NCBI GenBank assembly: GCA_029747015.1
Contig: JAKOGI010001205.1
Location: forward strand, 186,001-250,000
Length of the DNA: 64,000 bases
DNA from: Carnegiea gigantea
Taxonomy: Eukaryota; Streptophyta; Magnoliopsida; Caryophyllales; Cactaceae
Reading direction: 5' to 3'
The position numbers were made by a program, and so were the translations under genes. The notes below the pieces were generated by a model. The model was not told where the DNA came from. It was given only the letters and a program-made list of their open reading frames with translations, and did not search any database. Below are positions 10,834 to 23,818 of the stretch, piece after piece (position 1 is the stretch's first letter; the number at the start of each line of letters is the position of its first letter).

Positions 10834-11220
10834 GGCCCTTTTTTTTCATTGGTAAATCTAAATTTACTAACCTCAACTAATTTCAACCCACATTAACCCA
10901 CTTCGACCCACTTTACCAACTTCAATAAAAAAATACCTACTTCAACTAACTTCAGTGCACTTCAATGCATTTCAACCTATTTCAACCCACTTCAACCAAC
11001 TTCAACATACTTCCTACTATTTTAATCAACTTCTACCCATCATACAAAAAACAATTCAACCTACTTCAACCAACTTCAACCAATTTCAACCAACTTCAAC
11101 CCACTTTAACCAACTTTAACAAAAAAAGCATCCACTTCAACCTATTTCAACTCACTTCAATCCACTTCAACTAATTTCATCCATTTATCAACCTCTATCT
11201 ACCAACAAAAAGAACGGGCC
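10834..11220. mobile_element. MITE-like element with ACTTCAACC minisatellite body
   Basis: Left end GGCCCTTTTTTTTCATTGGT and right end whose reverse complement is GGCCCGTTCTTTTTGTTGGT form imperfect terminal inverted repeats. Almost the whole interior is an irregular tandem repeat of ACTTCAACC/CTTCAACCA words (10 to 12 nt). No coding capacity; the open frame across it only reads the repeat. No clear target duplication was found. Confidence 0.6.
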
Positions 11221-11757
11221 TATAGTAGATGAATGTCTCTCAGTCGTTTCTTAGTTCACAAATGAGACTTCTCTATCTAATTAGATACCATACATAGAAC
11301 CATATATATGTGTATGCAATTTTTCCACCATATAAATGTGAAACTAACACAGACAAAAACTAATTACCAACGTTGGGAAGATTTTCTGACACGAAAGTTA
11401 CAATCACTAGGAAAGCAAATTAAATTCCTAGTCGTGGATATAGTACTAGAGCTTGAAAAAACAAATCAAACCACATGTGTCATCATGTATACGAGTGTCT
11501 TTGAATTGTCAGCATTAATCTGAGTAACAACAACATTGTCGTCAGGCATTTGAAGACTTGAACATGAACATGCATATGCATGCCTTGGATCAATATTAAT
11601 GGACAATGCACACGGTTATATCTTATAGACTTGTCACTTTCAACTTTACAAATTTACTAATTGATTGATTCTACGTATACTGATTAACTCAGCTTGCATA
11701 TCATTCAATGATTCTTTAACCCCGTTTCCCGTGCCTTTCTAACTACAATTCTTTACA
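11221..11757. other. Intergenic DNA, nothing recognised
   Basis: No gene family or repeat is recognisable here. The short open frame at 11308-11523 has no feature that supports it as coding. Confidence 0.4.
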
Positions 11758-12006
11758 CCTGGTTCGTTTCAACTATAAGATTTAGTAATAAGCAAAGATG
11801 TAAGAAACTACAAGAAGTTATATGTAAATGTAAGAAGTTATAAGAAATTATAAGAAATTATGATGACTTATAAGCTATAAAGAGTTGTGGCTAGAAGGAG
11901 ACGTAAGAAGTTGTAAAGAGATGTAAAAGCTGCAATATGTTGCAAGGAGCTGCAAGAAGAAGTTAGTTTTGAACTTAAACCTAGCTAAAGCTGAAGAGAA
12001 CAGGCC
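11758..12006. mobile_element. MITE-like element with AAGAAGTTATA repeat body
   Basis: Left end CCTGGTTCGTTTCAAC pairs imperfectly with the reverse complement of the right end, GGCCTGTTCTCTTCAGC. The interior is an irregular purine-rich tandem repeat of TAAGAAGTTATA/TGTAAGAAG words. Architecture and right-end bases resemble the element at 10834-11220, in a different repeat register. Confidence 0.5.
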
Positions 12007-12297
12007 TTTGTTATTGTGTTAGGTTTACTATATGATGTCGTATAATGTAATGTAATGTAATTAATAGGCTATTAATGTCATTTCAAAATTTTTGATGAAC
12101 AAGGGAGGATGACCATCCATGCATATAGATTATTCTTTAAAAAAAAAATTACTTAAAATATGCTGTCAATTTTTTAAGAAATTCACATGGACATTAAGAT
12201 TACACACATGATAGTAAGGAGTTAGTATAAGCTTATATGAGCTAAAAAAAAGTTCCACAAAACTAACAAATCAAATGCTAAGCTTAGATTTTATTAT

Positions 12298-12919
12298 GGC
12301 AATGTTTGGTAAAGAGCTTTTGGGTGTAAAAAGAGCTTTTCAGAGATATTAGTTGTTTGACTTTGGTCAAAAACTCTTTGGATTGTTTAATTGATTAGCT
12401 TTTTAGATTAGCTTTTTATACCCAAAAAACTCTTTTACAAAAACCTTTTTGGAATAGCGTTTTTAAAGAGCTTTTTGATGTTTATTATTCTAATGACCAT
12501 ACTAACCTTATAATTTGAACAAATTTACATCAAATGTCACTCACAAATGATATTCCCGAATGTTGGATGCTTATACTTTAAATTTTTTAATTTACTTTTT
12601 TCCTCTTTTGGGACAAGAGTTATGGATGGTCATGATGTCGAAGATAATACTTTTAATTTTAACACTTTCTTAATTTAACAAATAATTTATGTTAGTCTTA
12701 CATTATGTATAAATATTTTTTATGTCACATAATTTCAATTGCTATTAAAAAAGAAAACATTTAACATTAAAAAATATTTTGATAATAAATACTAAAATTA
12801 GAAAAAGATATAAATGTAACTTTATATATCACATAAATCAGCTAAGTCAAACAGTTAATGCAATCAGCTAACAGCTAATACATCAGTTAACAGCAAACAG
12901 CTAATTGCCAAACAGGGCC
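12298..12919. mobile_element. MITE-like TIR element
   Basis: Left end GGCAATGTTTGGTAAAGAGC and the reverse complement of the right end, GGCCCTGTTTGGCAATTAGC, form imperfect terminal inverted repeats around about 620 bp of AT-rich non-coding DNA. AAAAAGAGCTTTT and CAGCTAACAGCTAA words repeat near the ends. The target duplication is unclear, so the superfamily is not assigned. Confidence 0.55.
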
Positions 12920-13950
12920 TACATATTAATGTCTTAGTACTGTTTGCCTATATATGCACACCAAAAAAATTGTTATTATTAATTAATTAATATGCTAATT
13001 ATCCTCCCATACACATCTATGATCTATGAGTTGGTGTGAAATGAATATTGACCTATCAAATTTGAAATTTGAATGTATTTCTGAGTTCATGTTCTCATTT
13101 CATGAATGTTTTCTATGGCTACTGTTGGACATGCATCTATCTAACAGCTAATATTATGTGAATTAGTCCTTTTTTTTTCTATCTATGTGTATTTGCTTGG
13201 GAATAAAAATTAAAAATTTTTAAATCCAAATATAAAATGTGTGAGAATACATGAACGTGTGAGTAATATATATATATGTGTGTGTGTATGTGTGTATGTG
13301 CGCGCGCGCATATATGTGTTTGCGTGTGTGTATTTTTACACACACACGTACAAATGTATGCATATACATACATACAACATTATTCACTTATAACTAATAT
13401 AACATGTTTATAGCGTAATGTTTGCTATTTGAAGTAAATATATAAGAGAACGGAGAAATTATTTGTCAGCTATCAAATGTAAAAGTATATTTGTAGAATA
13501 AGACTATCTAGCATTTCTTTTATTACTTTAACAGATGGTAAATGAAAATGAAAATATAATTTTGATTTTTTTAAAAAAATATTCCACAAACCCAATATGT
13601 ATCGTTTCTATATTCATTTTTTGTAACTTTGTTGATTTCTTGAATAATAATAATTTGTAACTATAAATTTTAAAAATTGTAAATAATTAGTATATAGATG
13701 CACATGCTTTACAATCTCATTGACTTTTGTGACGACTTAAAGGTGATTGATTAGACATTGGCGTACAAAATAAATGTCGATATTTAATTTCTCTATTTTA
13801 AATAAGTTATATCATATTTTTCTTGACTTTGATATATTTTTTTTCTTAATTTTAATTTAGGAATAAAATCAATACAAAAGCTTGGTCTCAAAAAATTGAA
13901 ACATAAATTTCAATATTGGCATATATGTGAGTAATGAACTATGTTGAAAC
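12920..13950. other. Intergenic DNA with an alternating purine-pyrimidine tract
   Basis: No gene seen. Positions 13266-13352 hold a long alternating tract of TA, TG, CG and CA dinucleotides, including CGCGCGCG, that could adopt Z-DNA. The rest is AT-rich. Confidence 0.6.
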
Positions 13951-16018
13951 TTTTTTTTTTGGGATCGAAAGTGGAACTTTCACTTCATCAATCAGCAACA
14001 ACATTACATAGATAGTCTGCTACTTGATTAAGGGTACAATCTGGAGCATCATTCAACCATACCTTAGATGAATACTTGAATGGTTGAAAATGCGCAAGGG
14101 TGTGAGCCATCTTATTCCCGACTCTCTTGGCATGATTAAAAGCACAAAAATTGAAAGCAACTAGCAAGACTCAAAATATCACAAATTAAAAGGCCTACTT
14201 CAGTGTTTGGGTAGTCTCTTCTCCTTAACTTAGAAATAAGGCTCAAGCAATCCCCCTCTACCATAACACAAAGATGCTCATGTTCCAGCACCATCTGCAT
14301 GGCCCAATGACATGCTTGTGCTTCCACATATTCAATGCATGAAAATCGGACCTTGCATCACCCTAGCCACGACAACAGAACCAAGGCAGTCCCTTACTAC
14401 CATACCCAAGCCATGGCCATTATTGCCAAGTTTTGTACCATCAAAATTCACTTTCATCACCCCTGAACTTGGCGCCCTCCAAATAATTTACAACATAAGT
14501 TGAGCACTATTAATTTTCACCAGTGCATTCTGAAATTCTTTAACTAGTTCTAAAGACTTTGCAGCTAGTTTAGGCGGGAACTGATCCAGTCATCCAAAAG
14601 TTCAGTTGTTCGTGACATTCCAGAAAGCCCATGTTATCGTAATAAAGTCTCCACAGTCATTCCCCTAGCAGCACGTTTGCAGCCACAAAAACATCCAATA
14701 CTAATGTAAAATTAGTGTCCCAAGTATTGCAATGAAACCTACTCCCCTTCCACACTTTACAAGCCAGCATACAATCAAAAAAGGCGTGCTTATCCATCTA
14801 TTCCCAACTCCCACAAACATCACATCAGCTACACATACTTTGGTTCCTTTTTGTGAGGGCCCATTTTGATTGCAATGCTCCATTTGCTACTCTGCATGTG
14901 AATAGCTTCATTTTACGGGGAATGTCGAGGGCCCAAATGTCTCTCCAAAAAATTCTTATATCTCCCACAAGTAGACGTTGGATTACTAGACTTCTTTAAA
15001 TCATGAATGAGCTGGTAAGCAGATTTAATGGAATAGTCACCATCAGTAGAGAAATGCCACATCAGATGGCACCGAGGTGATGAGTTGCAAAGCGATATGG
15101 TTTTAATGATGTCAGCATCAATACGGAGAAAAATGGTGTCTATTGTAGACTCCCTCTATTCTCCTCACGAATGATCCACTAAGTTGGCTACTCGTATTAA
15201 GGACAGTTCGGGTTTTACCTATGTAACTACCTTGAAGGGCATGGGTCTTCGGATCCATTTCGCATCCCAAACATTTAACAAGAGATTGTCTCCTACCAAC
15301 CATCGTAAGCCTTTGTCAATAACCCACCTCACGCCCCACAGGCTTCTCCATATATAACTTGGCATCCTCCCTAGTGCTGCATCCGAAATAGCATTTTCAA
15401 CAAAATACCGAGTTTTTAGAATCTAGAACACTAGAGATGACAAGTTGTGCATTAGGCACCAAAGTTGTTTGGCCAGTAGTGCAGCATTAAAGTCCTCAAG
15501 GTCACAAAAGCCCAAACCACCCTCCGACTTAGGCTCATATAGTCTTGTTTTGCCCAGGCAATGGACTTTCCTTGGGCCTCCTTTTGCCCCCTCCCCCCCA
15601 TTAGTGGTTGATTAAAGGATGAAGTTCTTGAAAACCTTCCCTGGAAGATAGAAAACGCTTATCGCAAGGTAAGAATAGCCTGTGCCATAACCTTTGCAAG
15701 TACTTCCCTATCCACACACGAGAGAGTTCTCCCCAACCATCCTTTAATCTTTTTTGCTACCCGGTCTTTAATAGAAGTAAAAGCCTTCCTTTTTGATCCT
15801 CCAATGTGTGTAGGTAGTCCTAGATATTTTTCATGGGAAAGCACCTCCCTCGTATCAAGAGTGATGAGAATCTCATCCCCGCAGTTTTAATGACCCCATT
15901 TCTAGAAATGCCACTTGACTTGCTGAAACTCATTTGTTACCCTGAAGCATGTTCTTACAACAGGAGAATATTCTTGACCCTTTCCACATGCTCTGGATTT
16001 GATCCACAAAATACAAGT
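13951..16018 (-). pseudogene. LINE (L1-type) 3' part: end of RT, zf-RVT, RNase H, poly(A)
   Basis: Minus-strand 3' third of an L1-type non-LTR retrotransposon. Reading from 16018 to 13951: the last RT blocks (SLVFCGSNPEHVERV, then KYLGLPTHIG near 15830), the zinc-binding zf-RVT region (KMKLFTCRVANG, CVxCG, KHAFFDC, 14950-14740), and an RNase H domain (WAMEAQA, VEGDCLSLI, 14340-14180), ending VAD-stop near 13985. A run of T on the plus strand at about 13951-13961 is the poly(A) tail. Several stops and frameshifts interrupt it. The RT is cut directly after its FADD catalytic motif by the Athila insertion. Confidence 0.9.
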
Positions 16019-16023
16019 GAGTC

Positions 16024-17282
16024 TAACACTTCCGCAAGTGCATGAGTGTTGTAGTTTAGTTTTACTACCGTTTCCATAGAGAACAAATATAATCTATTGA
16101 GTTTTGACATATTATAAAAGGCTAAACAAGCAAATTCTAATGGGTTGTTCGAATTAAGCTAATCAACTAATCGGGAAATTCAATTGAATTAAAATATCTA
16201 GGGAATTGTTTCGCCTAGTAAAGAGTTGGACTAATGGATTAAATCATGCACTTTACTTAGTTTGGATGACTGAAAGGTGCAATCGAACTAAAATTAAGTC
16301 TTTTCTTTCGAAGCAAACTGAATTGCCTAAATTAATCCAATTAACATTCTTTTGAATGCCCTTATTTTAGTCTAAGTTGTAGTTTTAAATTGGTTACGTT
16401 AAAGTTTTCTCTTAACAAACACATATCTTTCAAGTATTGCTAAATTAAGTCCTATCTTGTCAGTCAAATAGCAAGTTTCTCCTTTCGGCACTTCACTCAA
16501 CTATCTAGCATAAGCAAGCAAATTTGGCCAAAATTCACTTAGAATACTTCAATCACAAGATAGAATTCAATCATTCCAACATAGAATAAGCACAAGTAAT
16601 GAAGATTAAGGATCCAACATCAATGCGTTGGCTAACAAATCCCTGGATTAAATTAGTTACTCACTCATATTCAAAATTAATAATATCTAAAACAAGAGTT
16701 CAAGAAAAAATACTGAAGGGACAGAAAGCTTAGCAATAATGGTGATTCTCCAGTGGTATTCCAATCTTTAAACCTCTAAAAGCCAAAACTTTTCTTCAAT
16801 TTTTTCTTGTACTCTAAAACTACAAACTAAGAATCCTAATCCTAACGAAAAGTATGAGAAAGATGAGTGTGAAGTGAGATAAGTTTTCCTTCTTTTCTAC
16901 TGCCAAACAACCCTTTTTAAGCATAAAGTCGAGCATCTTCAGCCATAAGATGAAGAAAGACGGAGAGGCAAGCAGTTTTAGGATCACCATGGACCGTGGC
17001 CTTCACCATGGGGCGTCCGTGGTTACCTCTGTCTTGAAATTTTATGGCTCGTCTTTTTGTCCACGAGCATGGTGACTTGGGGGGCATCCGTGGTAGTCAA
17101 GTCACATTCAATTTGGGGTCAAAGGAGAGGTAAAAAGGTCTAAAAACCTACAAAATACATTAAAAAACCATACCCAAGTGTACAACGAGAATATGAGTGT
17201 AGATTATAACCTAAAGTTTATAAATCTCCTAAAAAATGCAACAAAATGACCCCAAAATAAAGTATACTCTAAGCAGTTATCA
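16024..17282 (-). mobile_element. Athila 3' LTR
   Basis: 1259 bp, matching the right LTR along its length (for example GTTGTAGTTTAGTTTTA and AGCAAGTTTCTCCTTTCG). The outer end has decayed from TGATAC to TAACAC; the inner end is AGCAGTTATCA. Confidence 0.9.
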
Positions 17283-18990
17283 AACTCTTTCATGCTTAAA
17301 CCGTTGCTTGTCTCCAAGCAACTATGAAACCAAAGCTATGATGAAGACCCTCCTCAGGTAAATAATAGTAGCAACATCCATAGCCAAATCGACCTAGGAA
17401 GTTGGCCCAAAAGTGATTGAAAACACTACAAAACATATTGGAAAATGAAGTTTTTGAGATAAGAGTAAGTACCATATCAAATATTGAATCAATCACCTAA
17501 GTCAACTTGAACAATCATATTGGCAGATACAATAAGTAGAGCTAAACGAACCAGTAGACCCTCACTTAAGTAATGAAGCACTCATCACTCATGTGTTTAA
17601 AGTATAATGTGGTTTTCTCAAATCTCATTCCAAAGAACAAAATCTACCATAAGCTTGCTAAAACTCTCTAATTCACCACCACTAAAATACAAAATACGCT
17701 AGGCAATCATGAGGACGTTAATAGGGTTGTAACGGGGCTATGGGTAAAGGTAATAGGTGAACAAATATGTTGGGTTTGGTGGAGCTCTAAGCCAAAGATT
17801 ATAAGTATAAATCATCTTCGCCCAACTTTCGACAAAAATACTCCTCATATCGATACATTTTAAATAAACAAAATCACCTCTAGTTAGTCAACAATGAGAG
17901 AAAGTGTTGAGGTATATCTAATATGAAATCAATGCCAAATCCTTGTATTACTTTGCTTTCTGTTCTTTGTAATTCAACATTTTTTTAAATATTTTGTCTC
18001 CCTTTTTTCTTCTTTTGTTGTTTCTTTTTTTCAAAGAGAAGGATCATGGCAAGGAAAAGTGTGCACTTTTTAATGCTTTTCTAAAACTCACAAAATTCAA
18101 ACCAGTTAGCACCAAGGGAAATACTGCATAAATTCCTCTTTGCATTCAAACAAACTACACCAAACAAACATATCATTATCCACAAACTACTCCCATTCAC
18201 TGCTGAAACTCTATAGTCTTGGCTAAAGGGTAATACACGTATTTGGCTAAGGATCATATTTTAGGTTTACATCAATAAACATTTTCAAGACTCAAAGGGG
18301 GTTGCAAGGAATAAATCATACATAATAAGGGTGGCTACTTGGTCAATGTAGCTCATAAATTCAACGAATGCCTCAATTATATTGCCTAAAGGTACATGCT
18401 AACATGGATCTTGAACAAGAGTCAAAGCAAGTTCTAAAGATTTGAAATCTAGGAAGAGTCACATATGAAAACAAATATGAGACTAAAATGATGAATTAGT
18501 TTACTCAAGCTCAAAGCCTCACTGCACAACTACCGAAGTTCAACTAGCTCGTTAGATCTCATGTGCCAAATATTCATGCAAAGAATCATTGGGTAATTGC
18601 ATCACAGTCAACATGACAGACAAAACATAAAGCACATTTTAAAAACTTATAATCAAATATTTTATTCACAAATGGGCTTAACAAAAAGAGTCAAAATAAG
18701 TCAAAATAAACTACTTAGTCTAAAGACTCATCATCAGAGGATTTTTATTTCTTCTCCACTTTTTTTGGTTTTGTCGTTTTATTTTATTTTATGCATACTA
18801 AACCTAAAATGCAACAAAAAAAATTTTAAATGCCAAAACAAAACTAAAACTAAGAAAAAAGCCTAAAATAGAAAGAAAAACTAAATGATCAACTAAAAAA
18901 GCAAACCAATCCTAAATGCTTGGCTTGAAATGCAAAGTATTTACACATTCACATCACACACACATAGTCACACAACTCCCCCATGCTTGG
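17283..18990 (-). other. Athila 3' non-coding region
   Basis: Sequence between the env-like ORF and the 3' LTR. No domain is recognised on either strand. Long 3' untranslated regions are usual in Athila elements. Confidence 0.6.
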
Positions 18991-18999
18991 ACAAACCAT

Positions 19000-20367
19000 T
19001 ATCCTCAATGCAATGACATAAGAATCAATAGGGAAGAAAAAGAAGCAAGTAAAAAGGAGGAGGGGAGAAAAGGTGGGTGGGGTTGAGAAATATGACAATC
19101 ATGCCAACTCTCCAAACAAGCCCTAAAGTCTAGGAAATATTGGTTATAGGAAGAAATCATCCCACGGAGTTCATCATGCCGTTCCTGAACAAAGTCACGA
19201 AGTGTAATATGCTCAGTTTGAATATAAGCTCGGAGGGATGCTTGCTCCTCTTAGATTGATCGAAGGTTAGTATGCAAACCAGTAAAAATAGAGGAAGAGG
19301 ACGATTGGGATGAACTAAGAGCCCTTAGGTGAGTAGGGGGAAGAGGTGGTATGGGTCATGCCAACTCTTCAATACCCGACAAAAAGTAAAGATTGCTCCA
19401 GTTCAAAAGAGTGATGTGGTCAATGTTAGGGTGAGGCATGAGCCGGTTCCTAAGATAAATCCAACAAACACGTAGCCTCCACCTTACAAAAATTAATTTG
19501 TTCAAAAGTGGCTAAGTTTAACCACTCGAAATCAGGAACTCTATCACAGAAGTTCGGGCCAATACCAGCAGACCTAGCAATAGGGTAATGACGCCCCCAA
19601 TTACAAACCTCTGTGCGGAACTAATGGCCGCACTATGTAACTGACTAACCAAGAAATAACCTGGGTTAAGACGGTCACCCTGGAGCATGCTTTATAAGAA
19701 ATATAACTCAGATATACAAGGCACATTCAAACTATCCTCCCTAGCAAATAGACCACAAGCAAGTAATCTCTGGGCCACTCAAATACAGGGATTTCTAATA
19801 ACAGTGCCTTTGGAATTGCTTGTGTTATATCGATAATCCTCGAAAATTCCATTCCAAAAAGCATTTGGGTTAAAGTTTTTAGGGACATGGCGATAAGGCA
19901 AGTCCATACTCAGTGAAAAACCAAATATATTATTGAAGGTACTCAAATTGAGCTCATAAAATTCCCTATTGAGATAGAAGGAAATGAATATCCTTCATGA
20001 CAACGAGGGCCACTCGTGACCTCAACACGCAATGTACTTAAAAACTCAAGAGTGAGGCCTCAATATGTGTAGTCCCTAATCTCTAAAAATTAACCCATGC
20101 CTCCCTGAACAAGCAATCAATGTACGTCATCCAACAAACCTAATCGAGTCAACAAATCCTCATCATAATAATGAGTACAACAATTAGCTTACTGCTCAAA
20201 ACATTGTATCTAGAAACATGCTCTGGATGTGTTAAACCAAGGGGGCTAAAAATATTACCTTGGTTTCTCGCATTAGTTGAGGTTCGGGAGGTTTAAGGTA
20301 CACGTTGTGGTGCTTGACTTGATGTCCCTACCTTTGGAGTTGTCCTTGCTTTCTTCTTGGGTGCCAT
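19000..20367 (-). pseudogene. Athila ORF-1 / env-like protein remnant
   Basis: Minus-strand frame starting at an ATG at 20367 with MAPKKKARTTPKVG, a basic start typical for the extra ORF of Athila elements. Further segments in shifting frames resemble the Athila ORF-1 family: HPEHVSRYNVLSSK, LVCWMTYIDCLF-like text, and GPNFCDRVPDFEWLNLATFE near 19540. Many stops. The role of this protein is unknown in plants; envelope function was proposed from position only. Confidence 0.6.
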
Positions 20368-21119
20368 GGTTATGGAGAGTGGATAGGTATGAATGCTCTA
20401 ACCACTGACTAAGTAAAAATGGGAAAAAAGTGGTGGAAAATGAAAAATTTGTGAAAATGAAGGCTAATGAGGAAGAAATATTAAAGAAAATGTGAAAAGT
20501 TCGAAGATTGGAAGATGAAGTTGGGTGGTTGAGGGTTTGGGTATGAAAATGGGTAGAATGTGAGAGAAAGGAGACAATAAAAGAAAATAAGGAGATTTAG
20601 AGTGAAAGTGAAGAAAATAAGAAGAAAGTGAAGAAATTTGATTCATGTTTTAAATTTGATGGAAAATGAGTAAAAATTGAAGGTGTAAAGGTGGATGGTT
20701 ATGGAGTTTGTAGAGAGAGAAGGAGAGAGTTTATAGAGTGAAAGTCGAAAGGTTAAAGATAAATGATGGATGTGTCAGGTCAAAGGGCATGAAAAACCCT
20801 TGATAGCGAATGGAGAGATTGGCCACAGACCGTGAGGTCCACCATGGACCCTCTGTGGTCAGCTCTGTTTTAGCAAATTTCTCTAATTTTTGATGGAGGC
20901 ACTATGGACCGAGTTAGACACCACTAGGGTCCGTGGTAGCTTTGTCTAGAGCTTCTAAAACTCTCTTATTATTTTTTTTGATGTTTTTTCCCCTCTTTTT
21001 TCTCCCTATTTTGCTCTTTTTATTCAACATTGTTTTATCTTTTTTGTTTTTTATTTTCTTTTTCTTTTGTTTCTCTCTTTTTTTCTAAATAAAAAATGCA
21101 TTATGTACAATCAAAGAAA

Positions 21120-21500
21120 AACTAGTGAAGGAAAAACTAGGGTTGCCTCCCAAGAAGCACTCTTTTAAGGTCGAGAGCTCGACCTTCATTTCTATGAGGG
21201 TTTGGGATCAGTAAGAGTCTGTATAAAGGGCTTGTCAATGAGATCCCCCACAACTCCCGACTTTCCTCTATCACAGACCTCGAAGTCGAACTCTTGCACT
21301 TAAAGGTACTACCTTAAATACTCAGGATGGAGGTCTTTCTTCATCATTGGGTAGCATCAAATAGTGTAATCAGTGTACAAAATAATCCGAAAGTGGGCCT
21401 CATCAAATGGGCCACTGCCAAACTCAATGTCAAGATCAAAGTCGAAATCAATTCCTTCTATAGGAGGCTAAGACGTAAGTAATTGAGCAAACCTACAATA
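21120..21500 (-). other. Athila post-pol junction, site of the pol deletion
   Basis: The reverse complement carries CTTCTTGGGAGGCAACCCTA, a conserved word that follows the integrase in Athila elements. Here it lies only about 350 bp from the protease region, so the approximately 3-kb RT-RNase H-integrase block is missing between them. Confidence 0.65.
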
Positions 21501-21505
21501 CGCAC

Positions 21506-21883
21506 TCAAAGAACCTTCAATAAAAGCTGAGAGTCGTCTTTGGTTATGCTAGGTGGTATAGGGGCAGCAAACTCCACCCTAGCATAGTCAAGGTCAGGAC
21601 CCTCAATAGAGACCCAATCAAACATATAAGGGTCTATACAACACCAAACATCATCCATCTCAATCTCATGAGAAATGGGCATTTCATCAAAGACGAATGA
21701 AGCGGGAGAAACAATTCGATCCTTAAAGAAGTTAAACTCAACATGATGATTCCCTACATCAAATGTTAACCGCCCCCCTTTCACATCTATCTTGCAACCA
21801 AAAATGGCCAAGAAGGGTCTTCCTACAATAATCTGGGTATACACATCTTTGGCCATATCTACAATAATAAAGTCACTAAGCAC
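21506..21883 (-). pseudogene. Athila protease-region remnant
   Basis: Minus-strand frame with VDMAKDVYTQIIVGRPFLA, then CKIDVKGGRLTFDVG and VEFNFF. This is the characteristic block at the end of the Athila retropepsin region (ILGRPFLAT...IDV..G.L...VG). The upstream DTG active site is not visible in the same frame. Downstream the frame runs into the deletion of pol. Confidence 0.8.
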
Positions 21884-22428
21884 ACAAATATCACACCACT
21901 TTTACGGGAACATCCTCTAAAATACCCAAGGGGTGCTTCTCGAAAAACCATCCACTAATCAGAGCGAAAAAGGAGATGGTTGCAACTGTCCTAAGCCAAG
22001 CTATTCAAAAATGGAATATGACATCATACTAATAGTTGCACCATGATCACATGAGGCCCTTTCAATTCTCACATTACCAACCATACAAGGAATAGAGAAG
22101 CTGCCTGAATCTTTAAGCTTGGGGGAAACTCTTCGGGAACCTCCAGACTTTTCTCTTCCCCAAAAGTTATAGCCTCAAGCCCATTACCTTTCTCTCAGTC
22201 ACAACTCTATTCACCTCTCCATCCTCCTCAAGCTCCACACCCTTAGAATCCTCTAATCCTCCTTTCAAGGTAACATAGTTCCACTGCTCACAGGGATTAG
22301 GCTCGGGCTTAATAGAAAGTTTATTCGAGGGTGTAGATGAAAAGGTAACTTGTTGGGTAATTTGAGCTTCTAACATTTTGTTATGAGTAGTAAGCACATC
22401 GAGCTTAGGGGCTAACTGCTTAACATAC

Positions 22429-23245
22429 TCATCCTGCTTTTGTTACGCTAAAAGCATACTCTCTATCATTGTCTCTAAATTGGATTTTTGAGGTGCTTGT
22501 TGAGGGTAGGGTGGTCTTTAAAATTAGGGTGGCGATCTCAAATTCATTTGAGGCATAGGAAGGCATTAGACCTATAGGAGAAATTGGGGAGATTCCTCCC
22601 ACTAGAATTGTATGTGTTGGAGAATGAGTAATTGATCGGTCTAGGGTTATAGGGGTTGACATAGTTAACTTGGTCACTAGCATCTCGGATAAATGAACTC
22701 CCAACTTGATAATTTATAGTCAAATGATCAATAGACTCATATATTTCACATGATGGGGAAGAGGTACTTGAACTAATAAAATTAACATTCAATCGTTCTA
22801 ATCTTTGAGACATGACATCTAATTTAGCAGAGAACACAGAAATAACATCAAGTTCTAACTTACCTCCAACTTTCTTGGGTTGGCTTCTCCCATTGGACCA
22901 CAGGTAGTTATTAAGCGCCATCTCTTTAATGAGGTTGTAAGCTTCATCTTCTATCTTGTTCGTAAGAGTGTCACCTACTGTTGTATCTGTAGTAGACCTC
23001 ACTAGTTGAATAGCTCTATTGTAGAAGGCTTGCACTATCATCCATTGTTGGAGCCTATGATGTGGACATAGCCTCAGTAGGTCCTTAAACCACACCCAAG
23101 CTTCATAAAATGACTCGTCTTCCCTTTGAGCAAAGGTAGTGATTTGGTTTCTTAGATTTGCCAACTTACTTGGAGGAAAGAATTTTGTAAGAAAAACTTT
23201 AATGATCTTGTTCTGATGTATCCGAGTGGTAAAGAATGAAGTCAT
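22429..23245 (-). pseudogene. Athila gag
   Basis: The longest open frame of the element (233 codons). It starts inside the retrotransposon gag domain: FFPPSKLANLRNQI, then FYEAWVWFKDLLRLCPHH and WMIVQAFYN, the hallmark block of Athila/Tat gag. A glutamine/serine-rich linker follows. The zinc-knuckle region and the N terminus are degraded; sequence between 23246 and 23810 is the leader and gag start in broken frames. Confidence 0.85.
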
Positions 23246-23794
23246 GCTATCGCCTTGTCCCTAAGTGAAAAGGGAAATACCCCCAATCGAATGGCGTCGG
23301 TAAAAACTCCATTGAGCTTCAATGTATCGCACACCTCTAAAAACACTAAGAGGTGCAAGTTAGGGTCTTCTAACGGGGTGCCTCTAAATTGGGATTGTTA
23401 TACTATGGAAATAACAGCCGGCTTGAGTTGAAAGTTGTTTGCTTCCACGTTTGATCGAGCAATGTTAGAGGCAATGCCTTGGACTCCCGAGGTGATGAAA
23501 TCTCGAAGCGTCCTTCTTTGGTCACCTCCTCCACCCCACTATCGTTGAAGCTCCTTCTGCTTTCGCTCTATGCTTCTTTAACTTCAACTTCTTCCTCTTA
23601 GAGTGAAAAATCCTTTCTATTTCTGGATCGAATTCAAAAGGAAAGGAACTTCGCATATAGGTGGAGAACTCTTGCAAAGATCACCAAAAAAGACTCTACC
23701 AACACAAATCAACAAATTACAAAGAAAAAGAAAAAGAAAAACACAAAAAATGTTAAGTCAATTGATAAAGGCAAACTCAATATCCACAAATTGG

Positions 23795-23818
23795 TCCCCG
23801 GAAACGGCGTAAAAAACT
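23795..23818 (-). other. Primer-binding site of the Athila element
   Basis: Just inside the 5' LTR the minus strand reads ACGCCGTTTCCGGGGACC, a diverged form of the GGCGCCGTTGCCGGGGA site complementary to tRNA-Asp that Athila elements use. It fixes the direction of the element. Confidence 0.7.

Noticed and set aside
10965..11174. Open frame with regular FNLQPTSTNFNQ-like repeats
   Set aside because: It translates the minisatellite body of the MITE-like element and has no other support.
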